DNA of 60,742 nucleotides, from positions 1-60,742 of the forward strand of contig JBGAWP010000017.1 in the NCBI GenBank assembly GCA_044227505.1, given 5' to 3'. Each line of letters begins with the position of its first letter. Within the stretch, counting starts at the first letter, position 1. Below the pieces are notes generated by a model that worked only from the letters and a program-made list of their open reading frames with translations, did not search any database and had not been told where the DNA came from. This DNA comes from UBA7236 sp044227505. GTDB lineage: Bacteria > Bacteroidota > Bacteroidia > Chitinophagales > BACL12. The position numbers were made by a program, and so were the translations under genes. Below are positions 1 through 8,452 of this stretch, one piece after another.

Positions 1-236
1 ACATAATTATAATTTCGCCAAATAAAAAACAATTTGTTTATCATTATATTCCCGGAAAATCAAAAAAAGTGAATATTAAGAAACTTCTTAAAAAAGCCGG
101 AATTGCACCTGAAGATTATTCCATGGATGAATTCGCGATAGATCTTTATCCGGGAGATATAAATACAAAATATAAAATCCAAATCCTCAACAATGGAATT
201 GTAATTGCAGAACATGAAATATTTCTTTATCCTTGA
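1..236 (+). CDS. 3' end of an unidentified protein (partial)
   Basis: An open frame enters from the left edge (first complete codon at position 3) and stops at a TGA at 234-236, giving about 77 C-terminal residues. The start lies outside the window. The fragment mixes a lysine-rich segment (KSKKVNIKKLLKKAG) with an acidic one (PEDYSMDEFAIDLYPGD) and ends in alternating hydrophobic residues (IVIAEHEIFLYP) that look like a final beta strand. I do not recognise the family. The reading frame has ordinary codon use and stops just before the repeat-rich intergenic region, so it is likely the real end of a gene. Confidence 0.55.
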   Translation, partial: IIIISPNKKQFVYHYIPGKSKKVNIKKLLKKAGIAPEDYSMDEFAIDLYPGDINTKYKIQILNNGIVIAEHEIFLYP

Positions 237-363
237 GTCCCAGTTGTGTATCCATAAAACAAAGATCACACACAAAATAAAATTTCCAAAAAGGGACGCT
301 GCCGGAATTGTCACGAATAAACATAAACATTAAATTATCAATGGAACCGGCTTCCTTCTGGGT

Positions 364-590
364 TGTCACCGGGCCTCAGCGGGTGGCTTTAATATCCCTT
401 GTGTGAAGCCACAATTAATCAAATGTTAAAATGGTAAGAGAATTGAGCGAAAATCAGCGCCACCACCATGGAGAATTTAAAAAAAAATATTTACTAAATT
501 AATCATCCGACAGCGAAATTTTCAGTTAAGTTGTGTCGCCTTTTTCGCTCAGGGTGGCAAACACTAGGGATATTTAAGCCAGCCGGTGAA
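364..590. repeat. Long imperfect inverted repeat (MITE-like palindrome)
   Basis: The segment starting near 365 (CACCGG, then TGGCTTTAATATCCCT at about 384-399 and GTGT..GCCAC) is matched in reverse complement near 550-590 (AGGGATATTTAAGCCA, then CCGGTG). A second inner pair, TTGAGCGAAAA at about 443-453 and TTTTTCGCTCAG at 541-552, continues the symmetry. The whole forms a stem of two imperfect arms around an AT-rich centre. There is no coding capacity. It resembles a miniature inverted-repeat element, but no target-site duplication was established. Confidence 0.55.
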
Positions 591-606
591 GCCCTTGAAT
601 TTTGGC

Positions 607-634
607 GCCACCTTTTGTTCAAGCAAAAGGTGGC
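607..634. terminator. Perfect 11-bp hairpin, possible terminator
   Basis: GCCACCTTTTG at 607-617 and its exact reverse complement at 624-634 flank a 6-nt loop (TTCAAG). It is followed by AAAGTTT rather than a clean T tract, so terminator function is uncertain. Its arm shares the GCCACC word with the neighbouring palindrome at 364-590 and may belong to the same repeat family. Confidence 0.45.
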
Positions 635-746
635 AAAGTTTAATGCAGACAAATTAGTTTCATGTAATTAATAATTTTAATTGAAGTAAATATATTACCC
701 TCACAGCATACCTCATGGGTATAATAATTTAATTGCCGTGCGGAGC

Positions 747-836
747 CACTGCTGGGGCGTTTGCAGAGGACGCTGCCTGAATGGGAACGAATAATTATCA
801 ATTTAATTGGTGTGAGGAGACACTGCTGGGGCGTTT
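747..836. repeat. 16-bp direct repeat (two copies)
   Basis: CACTGCTGGGGCGTTT occurs at 747-762 and again at 821-836. The first 12 bases recur at 2309-2320, on the other side of the neighbouring gene, where they form one arm of a hairpin. The word therefore belongs to a dispersed intergenic family. Confidence 0.65.
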
Positions 837-881
837 ATCCTGGTCGTTAGCGAATTTAATACGATATATTTGAATAATTAA

Positions 882-2000
882 TCAATCAGTTAATACCAAA
901 ATCCTGGTTGCTGGTGCATCATACCCAAAAACCATTTCGTAAATACCAACTGGTACACTCGAAAGATCTATTTTAAATGCCGGAGGTTTATTTTTTCTGC
1001 CCCCTCGATAAGACCTATTACCATCCTGCGATTCTAAAATAAAAAACATACTTCTATAATCTTGCTCAAACAACAAATTATTATTCAAAACCTTTTTACT
1101 GAAATAGAAAGTATCTGTACGCATTTCTTTATAAAATAAATGACATGCTTTAGTATGGCAATACAAGGCATAATCCATGTGGTCGGTTATAATATAAATG
1201 GTATCTTCCGTCTTAAGATACGCGGTATCCGGAACATAAGTAATCTCCAGGATTAAACTGTCATTTGCCGGTAAAATTAATGGAAAATTCAATTTATTAC
1301 CCTGTATATTAATTTCAAAACAAGAACTTGGATATTCAATTCTATTAATTAATACATCAATACTATTTCCAAATAATGTTATACATTTTTTAATTGAAGT
1401 TTCTTTTTTTAGATCCACTACGAACCATGGCTCTGCATCATTAATTGATATTGGGCTTGCCCCGTAATACAAATATTCTTTATCCTCCACCTCAAAATAT
1501 TTAGTGCTATACTTTACTGTAGAAAATAAAATTCCATTTTTGTAATCTGCATAAATTCTTTGTTTAGTTTTATAATCAAATTTAAAACCTCCGCTCAATG
1601 ACATATCATCTTCAAAATAAATATAGGCTGTATCCACACCATGATCATAATAATAGATCGATTGCAATTTACCATTCCACCACTGCTCCCATGCTCCATC
1701 CTTAACGAGAGCAGAATCTCCTTTCTGACATTCAAAATAGACATGTGCAATTAATCCACGGTAGAAAATAGGATATTGCTTATACCTTTCTTGAATTGAA
1801 TCAGTTGTGTCTACAAGTATCTCCTTGTAATCAAAAAGAGATACAACTTCATATTTTCCCTTGTTACCTGAAATTAGAGAATCACTGGTATCAAAATATT
1901 CACCCTCATTATAAAAGGGCACCCCGGAAGGAGAATACCACTGTGCAAAAAGGTTACTTAAAAGCAATACAGATAATACCGACAGGGTAAATTGGCGCAT
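882..2000 (-). CDS. Secreted MORN-like hypothetical protein
   Basis: The 372-residue protein starts with a signal peptide (hydrophobic residues 5-19, ending LFAQ). The N-terminal half has YxxG/WxNG-type strands (GAWEQWWNGKLQSIYYYDHG near residues 102-121) typical of the MORN-variant repeats of Bacteroidota secreted proteins. A central stretch around residues 185-260 (EPWFVVDL...ILPANDSLILEITYVPD) looks like the Ig-like domain often found as DUF1573 or an abnormal-spindle-like module. The C terminus (SSVPVGIYEMVFGYD) resembles the last strands of a beta sandwich, but a canonical T9SS sorting motif is not clear. The gene stands alone between two repeat-rich spacers. An envelope or extracellular location is inferred; function is unknown. 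Confidence 0.7.
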   Translation of the reverse strand: MRQFTLSVLSVLLLSNLFAQWYSPSGVPFYNEGEYFDTSDSLISGNKGKYEVVSLFDYKEILVDTTDSIQERYKQYPIFYRGLIAHVYFECQKGDSALVKDGAWEQWWNGKLQSIYYYDHGVDTAYIYFEDDMSLSGGFKFDYKTKQRIYADYKNGILFSTVKYSTKYFEVEDKEYLYYGASPISINDAEPWFVVDLKKETSIKKCITLFGNSIDVLINRIEYPSSCFEINIQGNKLNFPLILPANDSLILEITYVPDTAYLKTEDTIYIITDHMDYALYCHTKACHLFYKEMRTDTFYFSKKVLNNNLLFEQDYRSMFFILESQDGNRSYRGGRKNKPPAFKIDLSSVPVGIYEMVFGYDAPATRILVLTD

Positions 2001-2097
2001 TTAACTCATAAACGTAGATATTGAAATTATGTTTTATAATTATCAATTCCACTTAATTTAGTGGTATTTCATCTTTTTCGAACCTACACCTCCCAAT

Positions 2098-2148
2098 GCA
2101 GCAGAGTTCCTTTGTGCCATGAAGCGAGCGACAAACGAGCTCTGCTGC
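2098..2148. repeat. Inverted repeat, 9-bp perfect arms
   Basis: GCAGCAGAG at 2098-2106 pairs with CTCTGCTGC at 2140-2148 around a 33-nt loop. No T tract follows on either side, so this is listed as a repeat and not as a terminator. Confidence 0.5.
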
Positions 2149-2305
2149 GAAATCTTGAGTGAAAAGCGCCCCGGCATTTTCGACGATTCTAATGAGCAAC
2201 CTCTTCGAAATAAATCCAGCAGCGTCTCACCATTTTATTTTAATTAAAAATTAATTTACTAATTAAAAATAGAGACACTTTTGAGATATTATTTATTCCC
2301 TGTGA

Positions 2306-2366
2306 AGACACTGCTGGGGCACCACTGGATTGTAGCATGCAGGCGACAAGTGCCCCGGCAGTTTCT
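2306..2366. repeat. Inverted repeat with the CACTGCTGGGGC word
   Basis: The arm at 2306-2323 (AGACACTGCTGGGGCACC) is complementary to 2349-2366 (AGTGCCCCGGCAGTTTCT) except at three positions. It contains the same 12-mer as the direct repeats at 747 and 821. Confidence 0.55.
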
Positions 2367-2378
2367 CCATAAGACAAT

Positions 2379-2418
2379 GATCACGAATAAAATAAATCTC
2401 CAATGGGGCGATGCCGGA
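2379..2418. repeat. Second copy of dispersed intergenic repeat (other copy at 264-310)
   Basis: A stretch beginning GATCAC, with an A-rich core and ending GCCGGAATTG, lies at about 2379-2418 and also at about 264-310, with comparable spacing and several substitutions. Both copies are intergenic on either side of the 882-2000 gene and next to hairpins. It appears to be a degenerate repeat family of this genome. Confidence 0.5.
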
Positions 2419-2467
2419 ATTGGGAACCTTGACGACGATATCGATAGCATATATACACAATCGTCAC

Positions 2468-2540
2468 AATTCCGCCAGAGTCCCTATTCATAATTAATTT
2501 ATAATTGAAAATAAATTCCCATCGGTGACTCTGGCGGGAA
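2468..2540. repeat. Inverted repeat, GACTCTGGCGG arms
   Basis: TTCCGCCAGAGTC (2470-2482) pairs with GACTCTGGCGGGAA (2527-2540) apart from one extra G. The loop is AT-rich and about 44 nt long. Confidence 0.5.
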
Positions 2541-2675
2541 ATTCGTATAACACAATTATGTCAGAATCCTTTTATCATTAATTTATAATTGAGGACAAAC
2601 TTATTTTCGGAATCCTAACGGGTATTTAGGGATATAAACAATTCCATAAAATACATCTATCACAATTACCTGCTA

Positions 2676-3263
2676 CTAATTCCTCTTAAACAAATGCAAT
2701 ACCAATACAATAAACGTTATACAAAATGCAACAGTGGGATTTATAAAAGCGAGTATTAATCCTATTATTTCCACACCAAGCCCTATTAGTGGAATAACTC
2801 TGTTTTGACTAAGGAATTCGGGGCCAATTTCAATCAAGCCCTTTTTTACAGGATAAATAAATACCACTGTAAATACGATGTTCATAATGAGAAGACTTCC
2901 TATAAAAAAAACGGTTCCCGTTGTTGTTCCAAAATACTCTCCTAAAAAAGCAGTGGAAAATGGTATAATGGAAACCGTGAGAATAAAAACAAAATTGATC
3001 AATGCAAAGGGTTTTGTTATATATTTTACCGCTTTGAACAAATTATGATGATCAAGCCAAATAACAACAATGGAGAAAAAGGCGACAATATAACATAAGA
3101 AGGTTGGGATCAAATCCAGTAAAATTCCATTGAGTTGTGCCGAATCAGCATTTTCGATATGGGGCACTTTGAATTCCAGGATCAGTATCGTTATCACAAT
3201 AGCAAAGATCCCGTCGATCAGCGTTTCAAAACGTGTTTTATTGATATGATTTGTTTCCTTCAT
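2676..3263 (-). CDS. TMEM175-family (DUF1211) membrane protein, putative K+ channel
   Basis: The 195-residue protein has five to six predicted membrane helices and the N-terminal TMEM175 signature: an arginine followed by a FETLIDGIFAIVITILILEF helix (the family's RxxxFSD-like motif, here R-F-E-T-L-I-D). Bacterial TMEM175 proteins are cation channels with selectivity for potassium in characterised members, and length and topology fit one six-helix repeat. This copy carries ID where many relatives have SD. It is monocistronic, divergent from the HMA protein at 3422. The family assignment is strong; ion selectivity is inferred. Confidence 0.82.
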   Translation of the reverse strand: MKETNHINKTRFETLIDGIFAIVITILILEFKVPHIENADSAQLNGILLDLIPTFLCYIVAFFSIVVIWLDHHNLFKAVKYITKPFALINFVFILTVSIIPFSTAFLGEYFGTTTGTVFFIGSLLIMNIVFTVVFIYPVKKGLIEIGPEFLSQNRVIPLIGLGVEIIGLILAFINPTVAFCITFIVLVLHLFKRN

Positions 3264-3394
3264 ATTAAAGAGGATTTTGTTGCTAATGTATGCAATTCTT
3301 CCAAAATTCAGTAATCAGAGAAGTTTATCTAACCCTCACCAGCCTATTCCATGGGAGCTTGGGCAATCATGTTGTCAGTTCAATGACAATCCTG

Positions 3395-3402
3395 TAATTT
3401 TG
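3395..3402 (+). promoter_or_regulatory. Bacteroidota promoter for the HMA protein gene
   Basis: TAATTTTG matches the TAnnTTTG -7 box. TTG at 3372-3374 lies 20 nt upstream, as expected for the -33 element. The gene start is 19 nt downstream of the box. Confidence 0.6.
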
Positions 3403-3421
3403 TAAAAATTAAAATTGTGAG

Positions 3422-3766
3422 ATGAAAAGAATAATAACAATTGCATTATTGACACTTGCCGTAAATACTGTTTACGCCCAATCTAAAAAAGAAACCCTGA
3501 TAGTTAAAACCTCCATCGTATGTGATCACTGTATGCAGTGTGAAAGCTGCGGAGCAAATATTTATAATTCCACACTCACCATCCCGGGCGTAAAATCCAT
3601 TGATGTGAGTCCGGAAGCAAATACCATTACTGTTATCTATAAAACTTCAAAAACAGATCCGGATAAAATTCGCGCAGCAATAGCCGCTTCAGGGTATGAT
3701 GCCGATCATGTGAAAGCAGATCCTTCGGCCTATATTAAACTGGATGGATGTTGTAAGGCAAAATAG
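3422..3766 (+). CDS. Periplasmic heavy-metal-associated (HMA) domain protein
   Basis: The 114-residue protein has a signal peptide (to about residue 19, VYAQ) and a ferredoxin-like HMA fold with the metal-site region CDHCMQCESCG at residues 34-44, followed by a typical GVKSIDVSPEANTITVIY strand pair and an AAIAASGYDADHV helix. The loop has four cysteines instead of the usual CxxC pair, and two more (GCCKAK) are at the C terminus, so it may bind more than one metal ion. It is likely an exported copper or mercury scavenger or chaperone. No P-type ATPase is adjacent. Confidence 0.82.
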   Translation: MKRIITIALLTLAVNTVYAQSKKETLIVKTSIVCDHCMQCESCGANIYNSTLTIPGVKSIDVSPEANTITVIYKTSKTDPDKIRAAIAASGYDADHVKADPSAYIKLDGCCKAK

Positions 3767-3870
3767 GTGCATCTAAGATTTTATTCAATGAGCCCAATCC
3801 GAATTCATTAATAGGTATTGGTAACTTACATTGTGTTATCTTAGATATCATAATTCACAAAACGCATTGG

Positions 3871-4623
3871 ATGGGTGGTAAAAATTTAGGATCCATTATT
3901 ATAATTTTTGCTTTGATCGTGGGCATTTCAGCAATATTATATTTAGGTACCAGAATATTGTGGTTCACCGTTCCTGCAAATTTGATGTGGTTTCTGATAT
4001 TCGCGATACTTTTGGTGTTATATCTGACAATATCAGCAATAAGATATGGCAAAAAATTATATGACAAACCACAGGTTGAATCGAGGTTCGACAATTTTGA
4101 TAATACAGTTATAACTGACCAAATAACCGTAAAAGTTACCATTCAAAAAAAGGAATACATTAAACTTTCCTATACGCTCACTTATGCCAATTTATTGAAT
4201 GTATTTGTTTCCATAATCGGAGTATTCATGTTGGGGTTTGTATTACAATATTTTCTTTTTCCAATGGAAACAGACGATTTTCCTTTTTTGCCTTTATTAA
4301 TATTTGTTTATTCCCTGATTTTCACTCCGCTTTCCATTTATTATGAGGCTTTAAAAAATATGAAGACAATGTCGCTGTTAAAGGAAACTGCTTATTATAC
4401 CTTTAGCGCCGAAGACATCCATATGAAATGTGAAAGCATTGACACTAATATTAAATGGAATGTAATAAAATCGATCAAAGAATTAAATAATTGGTATATT
4501 CTATTTGTGGGACAGAACAGAGGGTATTTTATTCCCAAATCTCAATTTGATTCCGGGCTCGATGAAACCAAATTCAAAAGTCTGTTATTGAGCAAACGGG
4601 AAATAAAGAAAGATCTGAAATAA
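3871..4623 (+). CDS. YcxB-like membrane protein
   Basis: The 250-residue protein has two N-terminal membrane helices (about residues 8-28 and 32-50), a short cytosolic part, then two more helices (about 110-132 and 138-155) and a C-terminal soluble domain. That last part (YYTFSAEDIHMKCES, TNIKWNVIKSIKELNNWYILFV, GYFIPKSQF) matches the YcxB-like C-terminal domain, a PH-like fold found in many Firmicutes and Bacteroidota membrane proteins of unknown role. Topology is duplicated relative to the usual two-helix YcxB proteins. Start ATG at 3871 gives MGGKNLG and is the first in-frame option. Confidence 0.68.
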   Translation: MGGKNLGSIIIIFALIVGISAILYLGTRILWFTVPANLMWFLIFAILLVLYLTISAIRYGKKLYDKPQVESRFDNFDNTVITDQITVKVTIQKKEYIKLSYTLTYANLLNVFVSIIGVFMLGFVLQYFLFPMETDDFPFLPLLIFVYSLIFTPLSIYYEALKNMKTMSLLKETAYYTFSAEDIHMKCESIDTNIKWNVIKSIKELNNWYILFVGQNRGYFIPKSQFDSGLDETKFKSLLLSKREIKKDLK

Positions 4624-4811
4624 TTTCAACCCACCAACCTCTTATAATTGTGTTTTAAGTAAGTCTTAAAGCAAATAAGAATCTCCGTAAAAATTTCATT
4701 TTCCGGAAAAAATTCAATAGACTTGTATTCAATATCCCTTGCTCAGTTTAGAATAGTTTATTGAAGTATATTAATTTTATTAAATTATAACCTTTCTGAA
4801 ACGCAAACTGC

Positions 4812-6362
4812 ATGAAAAAATCGCATAGTACAACCCTTATTTTATCCCTTTTGATCTATTTTCTCCTCTCTTTCGAGAATTTTATTTACGCGCAATCGGG
4901 CGACCTTGATCCAAGTTTTGGAACCGGCGGAAAGGTGCTCACCGACCTCGGTTCCGACTTTGAGGCAGGCAGAGCAGTTGCAATCCAGGAGGACGGTAAA
5001 ATTGTAGTTGCAGGGTATACAGGAGAATTTCCGGCAGAGGATTTTGCCGTTGTGAGATACAATCCGGATGGAAGCTTGGATGCTTCCTTTGGTACCGGAG
5101 GAATTGTAATTACAGATATTATAGGCAGAAATTCGGAGGGATATGGAATGACTCTGCAAAATGATGGTAAAATAATTGTGGTTGGTGCAAGTGATGATGC
5201 ATCAGAAGCCAATACTGCATTAGTGCGATATAACAGCAACGGCACTACCGATAATACATTTGATGATGACGGAATTGTAATTACAGATCTTTTTAATACT
5301 GAAGATTTTGGATATGCTGTTGTTGTGCAGGATGATAATAAAATTCTGGTAGGTGGATTTGCAATTGCTGCTGCGGCGGAAGATTTTGCACTTATTCGGT
5401 ATAATGAAGATGGAACTTTGGATAATACTTTTGGAAGCGATGGGATTGTAACAACCGATTTTGACGGATTTTATAATATCGCAAACTGCATGCTTATACA
5501 GGATGATGGAAAAATTGTTTTGGCGGGATTTACCACGAATGGATTGGATGAAGATTTTGCAATAGCACGGTATAACAGCAACGGAAGTCTTGATAATAGT
5601 TTTGATGGCGACGGAAAAGTAACAACAGATTTTGATGCATCGGAAGAGAATATAAATTCCATTGCGTTACAATCAAGTGGTAAATTAATAGTAGGAGGAT
5701 ATAGTTTTATTAATGCCCCTTTATTGGAAGATTTTATTATTGCCAGATACAATATTAACGGTAGTCTGGATAATACATTTGGCAGTGAAGGATTTATTAC
5801 TACTGATTTTAATAGTTTATTTGATAAGGTTTCCACTGTTCTTGTTCAGAGTGACGATAAAATTATTGCGGCTGGTTATGCCAATAATGGGACAGAAAAC
5901 GACATCGCATTAACCCGATACAATAGCGATGGAACTTTAGATGACAGTTTTGGAGATGCAGGGAAAGTGATCACAGATATTGACGGACGAGATGACAGGG
6001 GAAATTCAGCCGTATTACAATCCGATAATAAAATAGTGGTATCAGGCAGAAGTGTGGAAGGATCAAATACGGATATAGCCGTATGCAGATATCTGAATGA
6101 TATTGAAATAGCAATAGCGGAAAATATTTTAACCAAACCTGATCTTCATATATCCCCGAACCCGTTTTCCACCATATTAAATATTTCAGCAACAAATTCC
6201 GGTTCGATCGATCTATATGATAATGTTGGCAATAAAGTAATGATGGTAAATATTTCGGGTTATGGCAATATTATAAATACTAATAATATTCCGGCAGGTA
6301 TTTATTTATTGCGTTATTTTGATGGCACAAGTTACGAACACCATAGGCTTGTAAAATATTAA
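4812..6362 (+). CDS. Delta-60 repeat protein with T9SS type A sorting domain
   Basis: The 516-residue protein has a signal peptide (to about residue 28, YAQS), then seven delta-60 repeats of about 55-60 residues, each with the DxSFG/DNTFG, GKVxTD and DDGKIVVAG(Y/F) motifs, which build a beta-propeller-like fold. Residues from about 445 on (ISPNPFSTILNISATNSG ... NIPAGIYLLRYFDG) are a C-terminal T9SS sorting domain that directs export and cell-surface attachment or release. The role of delta-60 proteins is unknown; extracellular binding is an inference. Repeat similarity produces several long antisense frames on the other strand, which are not genes. Confidence 0.88.
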   Translation: MKKSHSTTLILSLLIYFLLSFENFIYAQSGDLDPSFGTGGKVLTDLGSDFEAGRAVAIQEDGKIVVAGYTGEFPAEDFAVVRYNPDGSLDASFGTGGIVITDIIGRNSEGYGMTLQNDGKIIVVGASDDASEANTALVRYNSNGTTDNTFDDDGIVITDLFNTEDFGYAVVVQDDNKILVGGFAIAAAAEDFALIRYNEDGTLDNTFGSDGIVTTDFDGFYNIANCMLIQDDGKIVLAGFTTNGLDEDFAIARYNSNGSLDNSFDGDGKVTTDFDASEENINSIALQSSGKLIVGGYSFINAPLLEDFIIARYNINGSLDNTFGSEGFITTDFNSLFDKVSTVLVQSDDKIIAAGYANNGTENDIALTRYNSDGTLDDSFGDAGKVITDIDGRDDRGNSAVLQSDNKIVVSGRSVEGSNTDIAVCRYLNDIEIAIAENILTKPDLHISPNPFSTILNISATNSGSIDLYDNVGNKVMMVNISGYGNIINTNNIPAGIYLLRYFDGTSYEHHRLVKY

Positions 6363-6462
6363 CTACAGAATTTTTCAGTTCACAATATGATTGGATCATT
6401 GCCGCGCATGTTTTACAATGCTTTGTAATGTGGGAACAATGATTGTAAATTAGCGGCAACTT

Positions 6463-7836
6463 ATGCTTTATGTTACACTAAGATTTCTCTTCAAAATTAC
6501 GGTTCAGGTATTTTTCCGGAATATCACAATACGCAACAAGGAGCATATTCACAAAACCGGTCCTATATTATTCGTAGCAAATCATCCAAGTGCATTTATG
6601 GATCCAATTGTGCTTGCAACAACTTTGGATCGAAAATTATATTTTCTTGGAAAAGGTATACTCTTCAAATCAAAATTAGGCAAATGGATTTTGCCTAAAT
6701 TTAATACGATACCGATCTACAGGCGTGCAGATGATCCGGGAGAAATGAGTAAAAATGAGGATACATTCAGAGTTTGTTATGAATATTTGGAAAAGGGTGC
6801 GGCAATATTAATATTTCCGGAAGGCATCACTAAAACCGGGAGAACATTGCTGGAACTTAAAACCGGTGCAGCGCGGATTGCTTTAGGTGCCGAAGCTAAA
6901 AATAACTTTAATCTCCATATCCAAATAATTCCGGTTGGACTAAATTATGCAAATCCACATAAATTTAACCAGGACCTCTACATTAATATTTCCACGCCAA
7001 TAAATATAAGTGAATATAAAGAACTATATACCAAAGATGCATTTAATGCCGCTCAACAATTAACAGAAACAATAAGGGGGAAATTGGAAAAATTGATCAT
7101 AGCGATAAATGACCAACACACGGATGAACTTTCCAATGCTATCGAATCGCTTTACAAAAATAAACTTTCCAAAGAGCTTGGAATTTATGATGATGATAAA
7201 AATTCCTCCTTTATGCTCAGCAAAAATATCGTATCTGCTGTTGATCATTTTATACAAACCGACCCAAGGCGAGCACAAATAATGACACAACGGATCAATG
7301 AGTATTTTATAAATTTAAAGCGTTTAGGCCTGGAAGACGCAGATATTGCGCCCAACGAAAGAAAGAAGTCACTTGTGCAAAGCAGCTTATCAGATCTCCT
7401 CACAATAGCGCTAGGGTTTCCATTTTATATTTATGGTCTGATAAATAATTATCTGCCTTTTAAAATACCCGGGTGGATAGCCAGCCGGGTTGCATCCAAA
7501 AGAGAATTTATTGGTTCAGTAGGCATGTCTGTTGGACTATTTACATTTTTAATTTTTTATATATTACAGATCACCTTCATTTGGAAACTTTCGCATCAAG
7601 GGTGGTTAACAGTGTTATATGCCCTAAGTTTGCCGGTTTCCGGCCTTTTTGCTTATCAATATTATTACACTATTGACAAACTGCATGCAAAATGGGTGTT
7701 ATTAACCGTATTTTATAAAAAAAGTGTTTTGATCTCGAACCTTATTACTGAAAGAGAAAAAATAATTGCTGAGTTTGATAAAGCGCGGAATGAATATTTG
7801 GAAAAAAGTAAATTTAAACAACATATTATACATTAA
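6463..7836 (+). CDS. 1-acyl-glycerol-3-phosphate acyltransferase (PlsC-like)
   Basis: The 457-residue protein carries a PlsC domain in residues 15-215 with the catalytic HX4D motif (NHPSAFMD), the glycerol-phosphate-binding region and the FPEG motif (ILIFPEGITKTG). It would acylate lysophosphatidate to phosphatidate, or a related lyso-lipid, at the inner membrane. The C-terminal half (about 300-420) adds a helical region with two or three membrane segments, making it about twice as long as plain PlsC; this long form is common in Bacteroidota. It begins a likely operon with the next two genes (gaps of 12 and 40 nt). Confidence 0.85.
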   Translation: MLYVTLRFLFKITVQVFFRNITIRNKEHIHKTGPILFVANHPSAFMDPIVLATTLDRKLYFLGKGILFKSKLGKWILPKFNTIPIYRRADDPGEMSKNEDTFRVCYEYLEKGAAILIFPEGITKTGRTLLELKTGAARIALGAEAKNNFNLHIQIIPVGLNYANPHKFNQDLYINISTPINISEYKELYTKDAFNAAQQLTETIRGKLEKLIIAINDQHTDELSNAIESLYKNKLSKELGIYDDDKNSSFMLSKNIVSAVDHFIQTDPRRAQIMTQRINEYFINLKRLGLEDADIAPNERKKSLVQSSLSDLLTIALGFPFYIYGLINNYLPFKIPGWIASRVASKREFIGSVGMSVGLFTFLIFYILQITFIWKLSHQGWLTVLYALSLPVSGLFAYQYYYTIDKLHAKWVLLTVFYKKSVLISNLITEREKIIAEFDKARNEYLEKSKFKQHIIH

Positions 7837-7848
7837 ATTTCAATTACT

Positions 7849-8412
7849 ATGAATCCATTTAAACCCACACTCTTCATTATTCTATTCGGAATAATGAGTA
7901 GTTCAAACGCCCAGGTATTAGACTCGTTGAAGAAAAAAATGCACTTTGAGATGAGTTTCGGGCATTCTTTATTATTTATTTCAAACAGCAAACAAATTGA
8001 TATTAAGAATGAGGAGGCGATTGTTGTACCTACAAGTGCCGTTTTGTTCTTTACGGAATTCAGACCCGAAAAATTTATGCGTATTCCGGTGTTTTTAAAT
8101 ATCGCAACGGAGACAAAACAGTTTTTGGTGGATAGTGTTCTCGTAAATGAAAAAGCTTCTCCTACTTTTGGAACCGGATTGGTATTTAAAGTATTTCAAA
8201 TAAAAATTGACGACAAATCAAAGGTGGAATTTGAGGCAGGTCCTTTAGCAAGTTTTTTATTTGAAACTGATAATAGTATTCGTATTGCACCTATAATAGC
8301 AGGAAGATTCAGGATATCCCGTGGAGAAAATTTTGTGATGTATATAGGCACAAGTTATTCGATAGGAATTGACGCACTGGGTCTGGTTTATGGCACAGGT
8401 ACCGTTTTTTAA
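7849..8412 (+). CDS. Small secreted/outer-membrane beta-barrel-like hypothetical
   Basis: The 187-residue protein has a signal peptide (residues 1-22, SSSNAQ) and a body of alternating hydrophobic strands such as MHFEMSFGHSLLFIS, KVEFEAGPLASFLF and FVMYIGTSYSIGI, ending in a hydrophobic strand with C-terminal F, as in outer-membrane barrels. I do not recognise a family. It lies 12 nt after the PlsC-like gene and 40 nt before the transporter, so it is probably co-transcribed with them. Confidence 0.6.
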   Translation: MNPFKPTLFIILFGIMSSSNAQVLDSLKKKMHFEMSFGHSLLFISNSKQIDIKNEEAIVVPTSAVLFFTEFRPEKFMRIPVFLNIATETKQFLVDSVLVNEKASPTFGTGLVFKVFQIKIDDKSKVEFEAGPLASFLFETDNSIRIAPIIAGRFRISRGENFVMYIGTSYSIGIDALGLVYGTGTVF

Positions 8413-8452
8413 CTTATTTTCACGAAATATTCATTCACTTAAATATATCCTT

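Larger units (their letters stand above)
237..881. other. Gene-free, palindrome-rich intergenic region
   Basis: About 645 bases hold no convincing coding frame; the short minus-strand frames at the left are overlapped by the partial plus-strand gene or by repeats. The region contains a roughly 225-base imperfect palindrome, a perfect 11-bp hairpin, a 16-bp direct repeat and one member of a dispersed repeat also found at 2379-2418. These are listed separately. Confidence 0.7.
2001..2675. other. Gene-free spacer with several hairpins
   Basis: About 675 bases lie between two minus-strand genes. A 70-codon plus-strand frame at 2281-2493 is made of repeat sequence and is not called as a gene. The spacer holds at least three inverted repeats (2098-2148, 2306-2366, 2468-2540) and a copy of the dispersed repeat seen at 264-310. 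Confidence 0.65.

Noticed and set aside
2281..2493. 70-codon plus-strand frame
   Set aside because: It lies within hairpin and dispersed-repeat sequence and has no recognisable domain.
4842..6195. Several antisense frames over the delta-60 gene
   Set aside because: They are shadows created by the periodic codon pattern of the repeats; none has family resemblance.
8369..8452. Longer start for the BASS transporter
   Set aside because: It overlaps the previous gene by 44 nt and adds a non-conserved leader; ATG 8453 fits the family.
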